Source of the DNA: Siphonodentalium dalli
Lineage: Eukaryota; Mollusca; Scaphopoda; Gadilida; Siphonodentaliidae
Assembly: GCA_032622095.1 (NCBI GenBank)
Contig: CP136063.1
Span: forward strand, 214,347,982 to 214,411,981
Length of the DNA stretch: 64,000 bases
Reading direction: 5' to 3'
The notes below the pieces were generated by a model. It saw nothing but the letters and a program-made list of their open reading frames with translations. It searched no databases and was not told the DNA's origin. This document shows positions 1 to 12,024 of this stretch, piece by piece; the first letter of the stretch is position 1, and the number at the start of each line of letters is the position of its first letter. The position numbers and the translations under genes are program-made.

Positions 1-2310
1 TCAACGTGCAGCTTCTCTCCGTCCAAATCTTTTCTATTGAATATATGATGTTCATTTATCCACAGTTCCGAGCCATATAATAGAATAGGCTTTATTAACT
101 GATCGAAAAGTTTAACGAGAATCTGTGGTGATGGCGCATGTTTGCTTTGAAGTGATCGCTTGAGGCTATGCATTGCTCTACATGCTTTATTAATCATTTC
201 CGCTTGTGCCATAGCAAATTTGCCTTTCTTGTGAAATACGATACCTAGGTATGAGTAATGATCCACGGGTGAAATTATATCATGAGCCAAGTTAAACGTG
301 GGAGTTGTTACTGTTCGTTTATTTGTGAATAAGATAGATTTGGTTTTGTCGGTATTTATTTGAAGTGCGTTCGATTCTGCGAAGTGTTGTAAATTATCAA
401 GACATCTTTGCATGCCTCTGGGGGATGTGGATAGCAATACCAGATCGTCCGCGAATAACAGGTGATTAATTGGGTTTTCATTTATAAAAGCTGGTTTGCA
501 TTCTGTATCGAAGATGGATGATATACCGTCTATGTATATTTTGAATAACGTAGGTGAAATTGAACACCCCTGTCTGACTCCAATTGTAGAAAGTAGCGGC
601 GGGCCCACACCATTGCTAGTTTTCAGTTGATATGTACTTTTATGATAAATAGATTTAATTACTCGGAGAATCTGCCCATCTATACCAAGCCGCCTCATTT
701 TATTGAAAAGCGTGCATCTGTCTACTGTATCAAATGCTTTCCTGAAATCGACGAAAACTGCATATAGTGGTTTTTTAACCCTCTTTACCTATTTATCAAC
801 GATAGTTTTTAAAACAAAGGCACTATCAACCGTGCTTCTACCCTCGCGAAATCCAAATTGATTGTCACTTATCAGATTATGGTCCTCAAGAAATGAATTA
901 ATCCGGGAGTTTATTACCTTGTTGAAAAGTTTGCCAACGGCCGAACTCAAAGCAATAGGCCGGTAATTATTTGGGTCAAAACGGTTCCCTTTCTTGTATA
1001 AAAGTGTGAGTACAGATTTGCTCCAATCCGTTGGGTAATGTCCCGATGACAGGATGCGGTTAAATAATTTTGCGAAGCAGCCTACCATGTTAGGAACCAG
1101 TACCTTTAATAGTTCATTAGAAACGTTATCTGGTCCTGGTGCTTTGTTGCGTTTCAAATTCTTAGTTGCTGTCAAAATTTCTTGTGCCGAGATTATTGTA
1201 TTACTTATAAGTTGTTTTGGTGGTGGTAAATTATAATTTGTTATTTCTGCATTTGTCTGACTTTGTGGTCTGCAAAGTAGCGTGTTAACAAAATTAACTG
1301 CTACATCCGGATCTAGTGAAGTTCCCTCTTTTGGGCCATCGGTAAATTGTTTCACTAATTTCCAATATTCCGATGGGTTGCCTGTAGATAGTTTGTCCAA
1401 TTTTTCACATAAATTCTGATAGTAAGTTCTTGTTTTCTGTTTTAATTGCCGCTTGTATTGTTTCTTTAGTGTGAAAAATTTGACGTATATTAACTTATCA
1501 TGTGGGTTCTTCCTCATAGTTGTTATGGCTTTATCTAAGTCCTGTTTAAGTGTTCGACAACGATCGTCGAACCATGGATGCTTTTTCGGGGTTCCATTTT
1601 TGCGTCTATAAACTACCTTTGAAGCAGCTGATTCGTTTATTTCAGTTATAACTGTCATAAGATCATCCGTAGACTGTTCTATGTCCGCCATAGTGGGGGC
1701 ATAATTATGATTCATAAAGTTATTTAGTTTCCATTTGATGTATGGTTGATTTATCTTTTGGTATGCCAATTGGTCACTTTCAGGGGTCCATTTCAATTTA
1801 TATGTTGGTCTGATATATTTGTATTTTGGTTCTATGTCCGATGGGTTTCGGATTGGTACTTTATATTCAATATGAGCTGAAAGTTGGCAGTGATCAGAAA
1901 GTACATTAGGTGATTGAACACATAGATAATCTACATCCGCCAAGTATCTATCTGATATTATTATGTAATCGACTACACTAGCACCGTTGTATTGGTAAGA
2001 TGTGAGGCTCCCAAGGCGATCTCCACTACATCGTCCGTTCACAATTCGTAACTCGGCGGTGCGACATAGAGATAGAAGTTGTTCACCAAAGGAGTTCACT
2101 ACCTTGTCAATACTATTTCGGGGCTCCCTATCGGATCGATCATTTTCCGAAATAACGAAATCAGGTCGCTCCGCGGTGCGAGCATTAAAGTCACCGCCTA
2201 ATATAACCATGTCCGAGTCGTTTACTTCAATAAGCTTTGTCTCTAGACATGAGAAAATAGAGTCTAGGTCAGTTGTCTTGGCTCGTTCGGATGACCAGTA
2301 GGTCAGATGT
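1..2310 (-). pseudogene. LINE endonuclease-reverse transcriptase, in-frame stop
   Basis: The reading frame opens inside the apurinic endonuclease domain: a GGDFN motif lies near 2,195-2,210 and an SDH motif near 1,885. It continues through a linker into the reverse transcriptase domain (KAPGPDNV, then RPIALSSAVGKLF, then FGFREGRSTVDSA). An in-frame TAG at 789-791 interrupts the RT. The same frame then continues with VDFRKAFDTVD, a GVRQGCSISP box, the catalytic FADD box at about 443-454 and LLYGSELW, and runs off the window start. The 5' endonuclease part is missing beyond 2,310. The single stop and otherwise clean frame suggest a fairly young copy that can no longer make a full-length protein. 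Confidence 0.85.
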
Positions 2311-2950
2311 TGGCGGTCTTTTATCGCAAGCTATTAAAGATCAACACCTACTTCCCGCTGATATGTCTATCTTTTCATTTCCGCAAATTATTGATATGTC
2401 CAATATCACAAACCAGACAAACCCATTGACATTTATGATTAATTTGAAAAAACAAACTGAAGGAAATGCATGTATGTAAGTTTATAGACAGTATGGCCGA
2501 TAATACCGAAAAAGATAAGAAAAACAAATTAAGGACTTATCGGGTTGTGAAACGAAATATTAGTTTAGAATTATATTTGGAATGCACGCACTCTGCTAAG
2601 GATCGAAATATGTTCACTAGACTACGCATAAGTAATCACAATCTTGCAATTGAAAAAGGAAGACATTGTCAACCTAAAATACCTCTTGAAAACGAGTATG
2701 CAAATGTAGTACATCAACGATCGAGGATGAATTTCACTTTTTAATGGAATGTCAAATATATAGTACCTTGCGATCAGAGATCAATAAAATAATGACAAAG
2801 CATTCAAAGGCATATAATAACTTGGATGATATACATAAGTTTAAGATGATATTGAGGAACGATAACAGATCAAATTGTGCGAAAGTCTGCAGCTTGATCC
2901 GACAGTACTTTCAGTTAAGATCAGAATGTCAAATTGGATGCAACAATTGA
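2311..2950 (+). pseudogene. LINE C-terminal zinc-knuckle region, frameshifted
   Basis: The conserved LINE C-terminal signature is present: TRLRISNHNLAIEKGRH at about 2,620-2,665, followed by a CKC...EDEFHFLMEC zinc-knuckle-like segment and a tail rich in Lys and Asn ending at 2,950. The frame shifts near 2,460 and again near 2,699. Without the second shift the Cys residues are read out of frame. It probably belongs to the same insertion as the minus-strand endonuclease-RT piece to its left. Confidence 0.75.
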
Positions 2951-3314
2951 TCTATTTAATTTTTTATGTTGTTATATTTTCCTTGAAATAACTATACTTC
3001 AATAATCACAATGAATGTATACATTATATAATATGATGTATGTGAAATGAAAATGTACTATTATGTTCATTGTAAAAGCATTCTGCCCGGAAGGGTGTTC
3101 ATTGCTAATAAATCTATTCTATTCTATTCTATCGATTCCATACCATACCTAGACACATTTATTGTTGTTATACCGGCGTTCAAATGCATGATATTGGACT
3201 ACGACCTATAATTGGTTCAAGGTGTAATCCATATAACTGCATTGCCAACGGATCAACAACGCATCTACAACGTCCACAGTTGACTTATTCAGCGTGTATT
3301 AAATAGCATGATGT

Positions 3315-3660
3315 CAGGGACGTAGCTACAGGTGGATGTAGGGGTGTGACACCCCCAATATTTGGCAAAATTTCAACTTTTGGCAATTCCGAGGAAAACA
3401 ATCTAAATTTTGGAATTTTTAGACTGTGAACAAGATGAATTTGGCAAGAGATCACTAAGTTCTTACCTGTACATTTTATTTTAGTTGGTAAATCGGAATC
3501 CTAGATGGTTTAGGAAGTTCCGTCGAAAAATGTGGTCCGAATCAGGGAATTTCTGAAATTTCCCGAATTTTCGGTACAGGGCGGTATTAATTAATGGTCC
3601 AAAATAGCATGTTTAATTAATTTAATGGAAATAATTTTGGTGATTAACGGACGAAATGAA
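3315..3660. mobile_element. hAT-like element, left end only
   Basis: The segment begins with CAGGGACGTAGCTACAGG, which matches the CAGGGACGTGGCTAG end of the complete hAT-like element at 48,494. Both continue into G-rich sequence and then text rich in TTGGCAA or TTGGAAA. No matching right end is found before the LINE fragment that starts near 3,670, so the copy is truncated. No coding sequence is visible. Confidence 0.45.
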
Positions 3661-3669
3661 TGACGGACG

Positions 3670-4318
3670 AACTCCACCCTGTTACAAATTAAAAACATAC
3701 AGACAATTTAAGACTGAGACGAAATTAGAAGACTACTTAAATGAATGTAAAATAACAAAACCTTGGGAATCACTTACACGGCTACGAATCGGTTCCCATG
3801 CAGTCGTTGGGAATTGAACGAGGTCGTCATCAAAATGTTGACGAACAATATCGCATTTGCGAACTGTGCAATGAGAAGGATGACGAATTACATCTTATTA
3901 CGAGCTGTTCATTACTCGCACAAGAACGAACCCATCACTTTAACAAACTACCATATAATATACAACAACTATCGGGGTTAGATCAGTTCAATCGCATACT
4001 GCAATGTACTGATCCGCTTTTCATAAATGCCCTTGCCCGTTTTATTCATCACGGATTAGAAAAAAAAGGGAATATGGCAACCTAGTCCAGAACTACTACA
4101 AAGAATAGGAAACCATACGAGAGTAAGCACCCCTTAATTAATGACCTAAAATACTACCAGTCATCACCATAAACTAATTATGTACCTGCTTATCTCATGT
4201 ATTATATTTAAGTATGCTCTGTTGTTACCTATTGTCTTTTATTACCTATTATTTCATGTATGTGTACGCTTGATCGTTTGATGCAAAAGTACAAATAAAT
4301 TGATTAATTGAGTAAATT
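3670..4318 (+). mobile_element. 5'-truncated LINE, C-terminal region and 3' tail
   Basis: The frame from about 3,670 reads YKLKTYRQFKTETKLEDYL and then RLRIGSH. It shifts near 3,800 and continues as GIERGRHQNVDEQYRICELC with a following LHLITSC, the CCHC zinc-knuckle typical of LINE ORF2 C-termini. The ORF stops at 4,085. The 3' UTR runs to a (TTGATTAA)-type tail near 4,295-4,318. Its last 40 bp resemble the 3' end at 9,860-9,899, so both belong to one family. Confidence 0.7.
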
Positions 4319-4729
4319 ACTGGAGTGTTGGTCGATTGATTGATTTAATAAAACATCTTAAATCACATGTGTTAGCTAGATGTGAATAGTTATCAATAAT
4401 AATGCTGGATATGCCCAAAATAACTTTTTACATGCGAAGATATCTAATTCGTGAAAAGTGTCAAATCTGAGAATGAATTATATCGCTTTAAGAGATGATA
4501 TATTTTCGTTTTCGTGAAGTGGCAATCCAAGTGTGGCCTTAAATGACTTAGTGACATAGTACATATCCCTACTCTAAGGAGCCGACCTTACATGTGTGCT
4601 ACAAAGAGTAACCAACTAACTGTAACACGCTGTTAGGGCATACAGCAATTACTTAATATGACCGGTAAAAAATACCCCCTCCTATTACCAGTTTTACCAC
4701 GTGGTGTCCATGATCTCGCGAGACCTATA

Positions 4730-4812
4730 GGTTACAAACAACTAATTATTTTACATATGCCTCGATACACCTTCACGACCACGCCCACACCAATCTATGG
4801 CTCCAATGAAAA
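4730..4812 (+). repeat. 83-bp direct repeat, left copy
   Basis: These 83 bp recur at 6,783-6,865 in the same orientation with only two differences. The left copy ends exactly where recognisable RT-coding sequence begins, and the right copy starts just after the region containing the CAT-repeat tract. This suits an unusually long target-site duplication around the LINE fragment between them. Confidence 0.75.
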
Positions 4813-6221
4813 TCTTACATCACGTATAATATCTATTAGCCAGGGAACAAGGCAGGGAAGTACCCTCGCTCCGATTTTCTACGCCATCTACATAGACAGT
4901 TTGCTCAGTGAGCTCGAACACTCGAACTTTGGTTTCAGGCTGCTAAATATCAACTGCTCGTCTCCCACACAGGCAGATGATATGACCATCCTCTCGCTTT
5001 CATCATATGGAATACAAAAAATGTGTAATATATGTGGCAATTACAGTAAAAAATGGCGATTTATGTATAACCAACAGAAATGTCAGGTAATTATCTTCAA
5101 TGAGAAATCTAAATACGCCTCTATCAATCGCACATGGATGCTAAATGGCATAGCAGTTAATAAAACGGATTCAGTCACGCACCTGGGCATACCATTACAC
5201 AAAAGTGACTTTCCAAACACTCTTACAGAAAGTGTCAGCTCAAAAATTCGGTCGACATATCTTATGTTAAGCACTGCCGGTATGTACGCAGGAGGCATAA
5301 CACCTCAGAGTTCAATGGTAATGTATAAATCAGTGGTACTTTCTCGTGGACTTTACGGTTCAGAATTTCTCTGTGGCTTATCAGCCTCTAACTTGATCAA
5401 GCTCGAAAGAGTTCACAGATTTTGCTTGAAGCGTATTCAGGGCCTACCTGCCCGATGCAGGACCGATGTCGTTACTGCCCTGCTAGGAACATATCCACTT
5501 CAAGTTAGTATTGATGCCAGAAAAATTTCACTCTTTGGAGCCCTTTGTCGACTAACGCTTGGAAAGGCTTGTAAAACAATCTTTGAAACTAGGCTGTTTG
5601 ATTACGTTTACTCACAGAACCCGACAACAACTTTTATTGGCGAAGTATTTTCATTACTCGTGAAATACAACTTGACTGATGGAGTATATGAGTACATCAG
5701 GTATGGCGTATTTCTCTCGAAAGAGTCGTGGAAGGCGCTAACGAGAAATAATATTCGAAACACAACCGAGTCAGATTGGAAAATTAGAACGGAAATTGAC
5801 CCATCATTCAATCGGTTTCGGAATGTACATGACAACCTAAACATGTCTGATCTTTGGCGACTCTGTCGAAAATTTTCACATAATAAACATTCCTATCTAA
5901 CCACAGCTCTTGTGATCGATGCAACAACGTACTTAAACGAAGCACTTATCCAGTGTCCTAACTGCTATAAAATGTACCTTGATAAAGTACAGCACGTTCT
6001 CATTGAATGCAGTTCCCTGACATCACTACGGAATAATATGTTTTTTTGATATTATTGATCGTTATGGCGTAGAATGTTTTATCAAGATTGATGATCTTTC
6101 ATTGGACGAAATGATCTTGCTTCATTTGACTCACATTACTGGTGATATGTGTACAGCAGTTGATGATGTATACGTCTTTCTGGACTTCATGGTAACGATT
6201 ACTGCCAAATTATGGATGTGA
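4813..6221 (+). pseudogene. LINE reverse transcriptase, C-terminal half (QADD box)
   Basis: Continuous coding of about 410 residues starts in RT motif B (SISQGTRQGSTLAPIFYAIYIDSL), followed by PTQADDMTIL, the catalytic palm box with Gln in place of the usual first aromatic residue. Further on are LYGSEFL, KLERVHRFCLKRIQG and a C-terminal CPNC...H...C zinc knuckle near 5,955-6,010. The frame breaks at a run of seven T at 6,041-6,047. In the neighbouring frame it continues sensibly for about 57 codons to a stop at 6,219-6,221, so one base has probably been gained or lost in the run. The endonuclease and fingers are missing (5' truncation). It belongs to a different family from the element at the window start. 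Confidence 0.8.
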
Positions 6222-6274
6222 TACAATGCACTCTTGCAGGGAAATATTTCCTAGTCCATCATTGAATAATACAA

Positions 6275-6625
6275 ATCAGTCAGCCCATCATCATCATCGT
6301 CATCATCATCATTATCATCATCATCGTCGTCACCACCATCGACATAATCATCGTAATCATCATCGCCGTCGTCCATGTCATCATCATAATCTTCATCGTC
6401 GTCATCGCCACCGTCATCATTGACGTCATCGTCATAATCTAATTTCCTCATCTTCAACATCATTTTCATCATCATGTACATCATCATCATCGTCATCATT
6501 ATCATTATCATCATCATCAATATAGTCATCTTCTTCCTCACGTTCAACATTAACATCGTCATCATCGATCAACGTCGTCGTTCTCAACATCATCCCAATC
6601 ATCATCATCATCGTCAGTATATCCA
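6275..6625. repeat. (CAT/CGT)n trinucleotide repeat
   Basis: About 350 bp of imperfect TCATCA and TCATCG repeats on the plus strand, with scattered breaks. The tract could be the expanded 3' tail of the LINE fragment ending at 6,221. Its long ORFs, His-rich on plus and Asp- or Met-rich on minus, are by-products of the repeat. Confidence 0.9.
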
Positions 6626-6782
6626 CCATTGTAGAAATGTAAATACGTCTTGCTTATCATATTTATTTGTGTTGTTTCTATAAAATTTAATTATGATATC
6701 TATTCATTGTGTTGTGCATAACAATGTTATATTCTTTGTAAAATCTTCAATATCTGGAGGAGAAAAAAATATAATAATAACA

Positions 6783-6865
6783 GGTTACAAACAACTAATT
6801 ATTTTACATATGCCTCGATACACCTTCACGACCACACCCACACCAATATATGGCTCCAATGAAAA
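6783..6865 (+). repeat. 83-bp direct repeat, right copy
   Basis: Matches 4,730-4,812 at 81 of 83 positions (G/A and C/A differences). The flanks differ: the left copy runs into LINE RT sequence, whereas this copy continues into non-coding DNA, consistent with the right side of a target-site duplication. Confidence 0.75.
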
Positions 6866-6869
6866 CGTT

Positions 6870-7352
6870 AAATTTGGGGCCGTGATCGGTACTCATTCGC
6901 GACTTGTTCGACCCAAAACAAATCACGGGTAAACGACTCAGCTTGCAAGTTACATAGCCAAACTAGCGAATATACAATATATACACACACAAATATAACA
7001 AAAGTGTCCAAATTAGCCTCAAATAAGAATAATTCGGGCAGAAATGTGGAAACTATTGTAATGTGCAACAATTTTCCCTGAAATATCATTCAATTTGCCA
7101 GAAAATTGCCCGAATAGGCTGGAATAGGACCATAAAAAATCTCCAGTTTGCCCGAATGTTGAACTTTCTACCCGATTTGGGGGGGGCTGCAGCCTCCAGC
7201 CCCCCCCCCGGCCCATGATTGTGACAGAGCGGTATAAATACAACAATTAACAGAGAACATAAATATATCAAATTGAAATTTCACATAATATTGTCAGGTA
7301 AATTGTTAATCCGATTTCCCCTCGGACTATATGCCTATACTGATTGCACATA
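6870..7352. other. Non-coding interval
   Basis: No gene seen. It contains a G-run and C-run pair around 7,180-7,210 (eight G, then ten C) framing CTGCAGCCTCCAG, and otherwise AT-rich sequence. Confidence 0.5.
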
Positions 7353-8603
7353 TAGTCAGATATAGTTAAAGAATTCACTTATTTAGGGGTTAAATTATTT
7401 TATAATGGTCGCTTCTGCCAGAACATAAAGAAAACAGTTAACTCTGCAACGAGAGCCATGTACGGACTGCTTAATAAGGTCCGAAAACTAAACTTACCCA
7501 TTGATATTATGCTTGATTTATTCGATAAGATGATTTTACCTATTTTACTGTATGGGAGTGAGATATGGTGTTTTGAACGTATTCAAAGTGTAGAGACACT
7601 ACATCTAAAATTTTGTAAGATGGTTGCGTCCATCAAAATGAGTACCCACAATTACATAGTTTATGCAGAATTCGCACGACACCCCGTCTCTATAGAAATA
7701 ACATGCCGAGCTCTGACATATTGGTCAAAGCTCGTATCGAGTAACGGCTCTGAGCTAGCTAAGAATATTTATACCTTAATTTATCAGACTCATGAGATGA
7801 ACTCACAGACAGCAGACAAAAATAACTCCAAATGGTTATGTTTTGTCAAAAATGCTCTTTATGATTTGAAATTGCAATCAAAGTGGATCACACAGACGGG
7901 CCTGACCGCTATTGAACTGAGAAATGCAAAAACTGTTCTCAAACAACGTCATTGGGACGCACTACTCGTTGACATAAACACATCTGCTTCATCGAGGGCC
8001 CAATTTTATAGTTTTATTAAAACTGACTACGGTTACCCAAATTACTTGAAGATTTTGCCGTCTAATCTATCGATATACCTCTTGAAGCTCAGAACTGCAA
8101 ATCATAAACTGCCTATAGAGTGCTCAAGATGGAAGAAATCTCAGAATGATAATGACAATAGGATATGCACCATATGTGGAAAATATTTAGGAGACGAATA
8201 CCATTTAGTTATTATATGCAGTCATTTGGATGAAATCAGAAAACAATATATCCCTGAGTACTTTTGGAAGAACCCTACGAGAGAGAAATTCCATGGTCTC
8301 CTATCTCTTCAAAGTATAAGCCTCATAAAAAGACTATGCATATTCCTAAGGTGTGCCTTTAAGAAGGTGTCTTATACTATATAATCGAAATCATTTATTG
8401 TTATGGGTGAACACATGTAGTTATCATACTTGTTAAGTTTATCGCCTATTATTGTGTAATCTAATTTAATTACTGCTGTGTATATGAAATGAACAATGAT
8501 TAATGTGAAATTCAAAGTTGTGTACATAGTGTATATATATATATGTTTTGCTTGTTTCACAGTTATGTGACTTATGCAATAAATCAATCAATCAATCAAT
8601 CAA
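7353..8603 (+). mobile_element. 5'-truncated LINE with intact C-terminal frame and (AATC)n tail
   Basis: An uninterrupted frame runs from about 7,355 to 8,384. It starts VKEFTYLGVKL (the region just after the RT catalytic core), passes through ILPILLYGSEIWCFE and LHLKFCKMV, and ends in a zinc knuckle CTICGKYLGDEYHLVIICSHL at about 8,165-8,235. The 308-codon ATG ORF at 7,458 is the inside of this frame and not a real start. The 3' UTR ends in AATAAATC followed by (AATC)n at 8,580-8,603. The clean frame suggests a recent insertion that was 5'-truncated on arrival. Confidence 0.85.
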
Positions 8604-9419
8604 ACCCTTAGCGTAAACTAATTATCACGCTCATATGTCGGTCGTTTTAGTCGATGTAACTAATACCACGGCTTTGCCATCATAGTTACGTTTGGTGATA
8701 CGGATAGAATAATCATTTCTGCTTAATTTGAAACAAACCTCCAGATCTGATGTGACCATTTCACGAAGTTTGAACTTTTTAAATCGGATAACGCTGTTTT
8801 CGCGCGACATCGATCACTGGGCAAACTGAGTTTTATATATCATTTGGAGGAGATATCCTTTATTGTATCGACCACATTTGTTCATTGTTACGTTGTGAAT
8901 TTTGACTATAATAAAATTGGTTCCTTTTCTCATTCATCGGCGAGAAAACTAGACCCAAAGTTGCAGAGTAGTTACGTATTTCTGTATAAATGCGACATAA
9001 ATTTTGGTCACCTGCTTCACAAAATTATATTTAGATCATATCTCTACATGTTTCAACATTTAAATATTATACTTACCTGCGTTAAATCAGAAAAACACAC
9101 ATTTTCCGGAGCATGAGTTCAACTGTTTATGAAAAATTAGCGAAACTCGACCAAGTTTGCTCGACGAGGGGTCATTTCTGGCGCACAGGTGGTACCCACA
9201 CAATTTAGGCTTGTTTTTGTTTTATGACAGGTTAGCCCATAGGTAATTTTGTACACACTCACCGCATCTATATTTCACCACATAAACCGATTTTGCAGAC
9301 CACAGGGATTTCGCTTTACATGATAGGATCAAGATAGCTTTTGGTTAGTCCGGGGAGATTTTATTATGGAATGTGGGATATATATATATGTGTATATAGT
9401 GTACATATATTCAATATTT
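8604..9419. other. Non-coding interval
   Basis: No gene or clear repeat recognised. Short ORFs are present, but their composition is that of AT-rich random sequence. Confidence 0.4.
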
Positions 9420-9823
9420 TGTATCACATTAATTTAGTGACAAAAATAAAGCATACAACAACAAAATTATATGATATAGCACGAACAAAGCTATTTGAAA
9501 AATTAGAAACTGTAAATCCGGGGTTCATCAAACTATCAAACAAGGAAACATTTATTAGTATTATGAAAAATAACAATCCCACAGTGTGCGATATGATTTG
9601 CAATAACATAATATTATATGGATTCTTCATAATACGGGAAAATGTTGTTCACAACAAATGAAAAAGGGAAGCTGGAAGGGAAACATTCGTACGTAATTTT
9701 AATTATCTGTGTTCAAAATATGTGTTGATACAATGAATATTCTTATATATGTGTTTTTATATACTACTTTGCAACATGTCTGTAATATATATTTCTTGCA
9801 ATAAATGTTATCTATCTATCTAC
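9420..9823 (+). mobile_element. LINE 3' end, C-terminal codons and (ATCT)n tail
   Basis: The last ~70 codons (TKLYDIARTKLFEKLE, then LSNKETFISIM, then MICNNIILYGFFIIRE) resemble the C-terminal tail of LINE ORF2 proteins that follows the zinc knuckle. The stop is at 9,659-9,661. A short AT-rich 3' UTR ends in AATAAATG and (TATC)n at about 9,800-9,823. The zinc knuckle itself is missing. Confidence 0.6.
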
Positions 9824-9899
9824 CGCTCATCGCCGTGATGGACATGTGTGTCAATCTTTGTATGATGTAAAAGTACAATAAAATTGATTGATTGATTGT
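9824..9899 (+). mobile_element. LINE 3' UTR remnant with (GATT)n tail
   Basis: About 75 bp ending ATGTAAAAGTACAATAAAATTGATTGATTG. The final 40 bp closely match the 3' end at 4,275-4,318, so this is an extremely truncated copy of the same family. It abuts the tail of the preceding LINE. Confidence 0.6.
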
Positions 9900-11680
9900 A
9901 TCAAAGGCATTACATAACAGACATGGGATTTCTAACTGGTCTGGTCTGACATCACAGCAGGATATCAGGAAATGTATAAGGTTGTGTTGGCAATAAATGC
10001 TTTCGTTTCCTTGAGCCAAGGTTTTTTAATTTTTGCTATACAAGTCCTTGCTTGAGCGAAAACATTGGCTCCCGCCAATGTGGCCCGTGGATAGTAAGAT
10101 TAGATTTATTAGCATCTGGACTCATTATTGTAGAAACTACGGACATTCTCTATTATCCGGGTTTGGTGAACTCCATATATTATTCAGAGTTTGCACATGG
10201 GCCAAGTTTGCCACTTAAATACAAATTCTGGGTCTGATGTTAAGCCGCTCTGACATGGGCGTATATATGTAAGGGCAGTGGTGTAGTAGCTGGACGGTTT
10301 TGGTCGTACCAATATCAGGGTCCACACAATTTAATCTTTTTCATTACACACATAGCAGCTAGCCGTTTTATTAGTATTTGGAACATAAAACAGAAGAAAG
10401 TCAAGCATTTAATGATCCCAGGCTGTTAGTTTACCAAGAAGACACATGCTAATAGGGCCCTGTACCATGCCATCTAACTGTATCAGCTTATTATATGTAG
10501 TAAACGGAGTGCACCATAAAATACCCAGTCAGATTTGGTTAACAACTAATATATATTAAAGATACAAAGATTTATGGACAATCCTGGAGAGCTAGCCCCA
10601 GAGTGGGGGAATGTTACCCATTTCTTTCAAGCCATTGCTGGCACCAATTAATGGACATAACAGTATCATGTACATGGCACATGGTATTTGAAATGATCTA
10701 GTTGTTGTGGAAAGTTGGGAAATGTGGAAGGGTTGTATAGAAATCCAAAGACATTAATGGGACCGTCATTAAATGCTTGGCATTTATGGACTTTAATCGC
10801 ATCCATCCTAGTCCGTGGGCCAATTCCAAAAAGACGCCTAGTTTTCGCTTTCGTTGCACCCCCCTCCGAACAAATGTTTGTTATACCAAATTATAGGTAA
10901 TTATATAGCCGTCAGGGTGGTGTAAATTTCCACTTCAGAAATGTGTCCAAAAGTTTCGAAAAATGAGGATGATTAACCCTACCCCAGTTGAAAACATTAC
11001 ATGTAGCTGTTCTGAATCATTAAGCCCCTACGCGAATCTTAAAAACTTCAGAAGAACCATTTATAGTTGATAACATGCCTCATATATACCGTCAATGGAC
11101 ACAATTGTCATTTTTTGAAAATATTGAAAATAAATTGAGTTATAGTGAAAAGTGTGATAAAAAGAGTGATTGTTTGGGTACTTTTTCCAAAATGTTGTCT
11201 AATATAAAATGATATAAGTTCCGGATTTCAGTGAAACATGCGGATATTAAGGTTTTAAAAACTTCGCAAGGGTATATTCCACATGTTCGAAAAACTAGAA
11301 TGTGATTCATTCCGTATTTTCGACTTACTATGAAAAAGCTACCCCTACCCCCTATTTTTTAATAATTTAATCCAATTTTTTAAATTTTCAATAGTGTACC
11401 CATTCAACACATATGCTCCTTCAAAATTGATTTTAAACAATATAATGATTTGATAATCCGACATTTGTCATTCATAATTTTAAAAATCTCGAAATTTGCC
11501 AAAAATTTACTGAAATATTTATAAAAAAAAATAAATAAATAAAAAGAGACTTTTTTCAATATTTTTCAACAAAAAGTAAAATTGAGTTGTGCAGATCATT
11601 TAATAGTGCTATATATAACAAAATATGACTGATATGTCCGTATCACAAGAAAATGTCATAATATTTTACTAAAATGACAG
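9900..11680. other. Non-coding interval
   Basis: No gene supported. Near 10,274 a CAGTGGTGTAGTAGCTGG sequence resembles hAT-type transposon ends, but no partner end was found. AT content rises from about 11,050 onward. Confidence 0.4.
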
Positions 11681-11684
11681 GCAA

Positions 11685-11975
11685 AATGGGAGGTTGTATG
11701 ATCATCCCATGCATGATGTACCATACAGGGATGTACTATGATCGCCCCAGGGATCATTGGGGTGTCGGAGGGTCGTCCCATGGGCCTTCTGAAGGTCGTA
11801 CCTTCGACCACGTGACCACATTGAGGTCGTAACGTCGTCACAGTGACCATATAGAGGTCGTATGACAATCCCAGGGACCAGATGGATGTCGTCATCAGGC
11901 ATCACAAGGTCTTCCCATGGACCATACGGAGATCGGACGGTCATCCCAGATAACATAGGGAGGTCGTATGACCGA
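11685..11975. repeat. Degenerate ~31-bp tandem repeat
   Basis: About nine diverged copies of a ~31-bp unit built around GACCATANGGAGGTCGTATG and ATCCCAGG. Copies differ by several bases and by small indels. The ORFs here on the minus strand reflect the repeat. Confidence 0.7.
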
Positions 11976-12024
11976 TATCCGAAATGGGATAGGAATGGGT
12001 TATTTATTTAAGGCCTTATCCCAG

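Larger units (their letters stand above)
1..3132. mobile_element. LINE insertion with inverted 5' part (twin-priming structure)
   Basis: Two pieces of a non-LTR retrotransposon meet head to head near 2,310. Positions 1-2,310 read on the minus strand as endonuclease plus reverse transcriptase. Positions 2,311-2,950 read on the plus strand as the C-terminal zinc-knuckle region, followed by about 160 bp of 3' UTR and a (TATTC)n tail at about 3,114-3,132. The pieces cover different parts of one LINE ORF, the inverted piece being the upstream one. This is the layout made when target-primed reverse transcription is primed from both strands (twin priming). Two unrelated insertions remain possible, because the left boundary and its target-site duplication lie outside the window. 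Confidence 0.7.

Noticed and set aside
6226-6629. His-rich and Asp/Met-rich ORFs of up to 104 codons
   Set aside because: They are translations of the CAT/GAT trinucleotide repeat in several frames, with no unique sequence.
11685-11975. CRISPR-like spacing of ~31-bp repeats
   Set aside because: Repeats are contiguous and degenerate with no unique spacers, and the window is eukaryotic.
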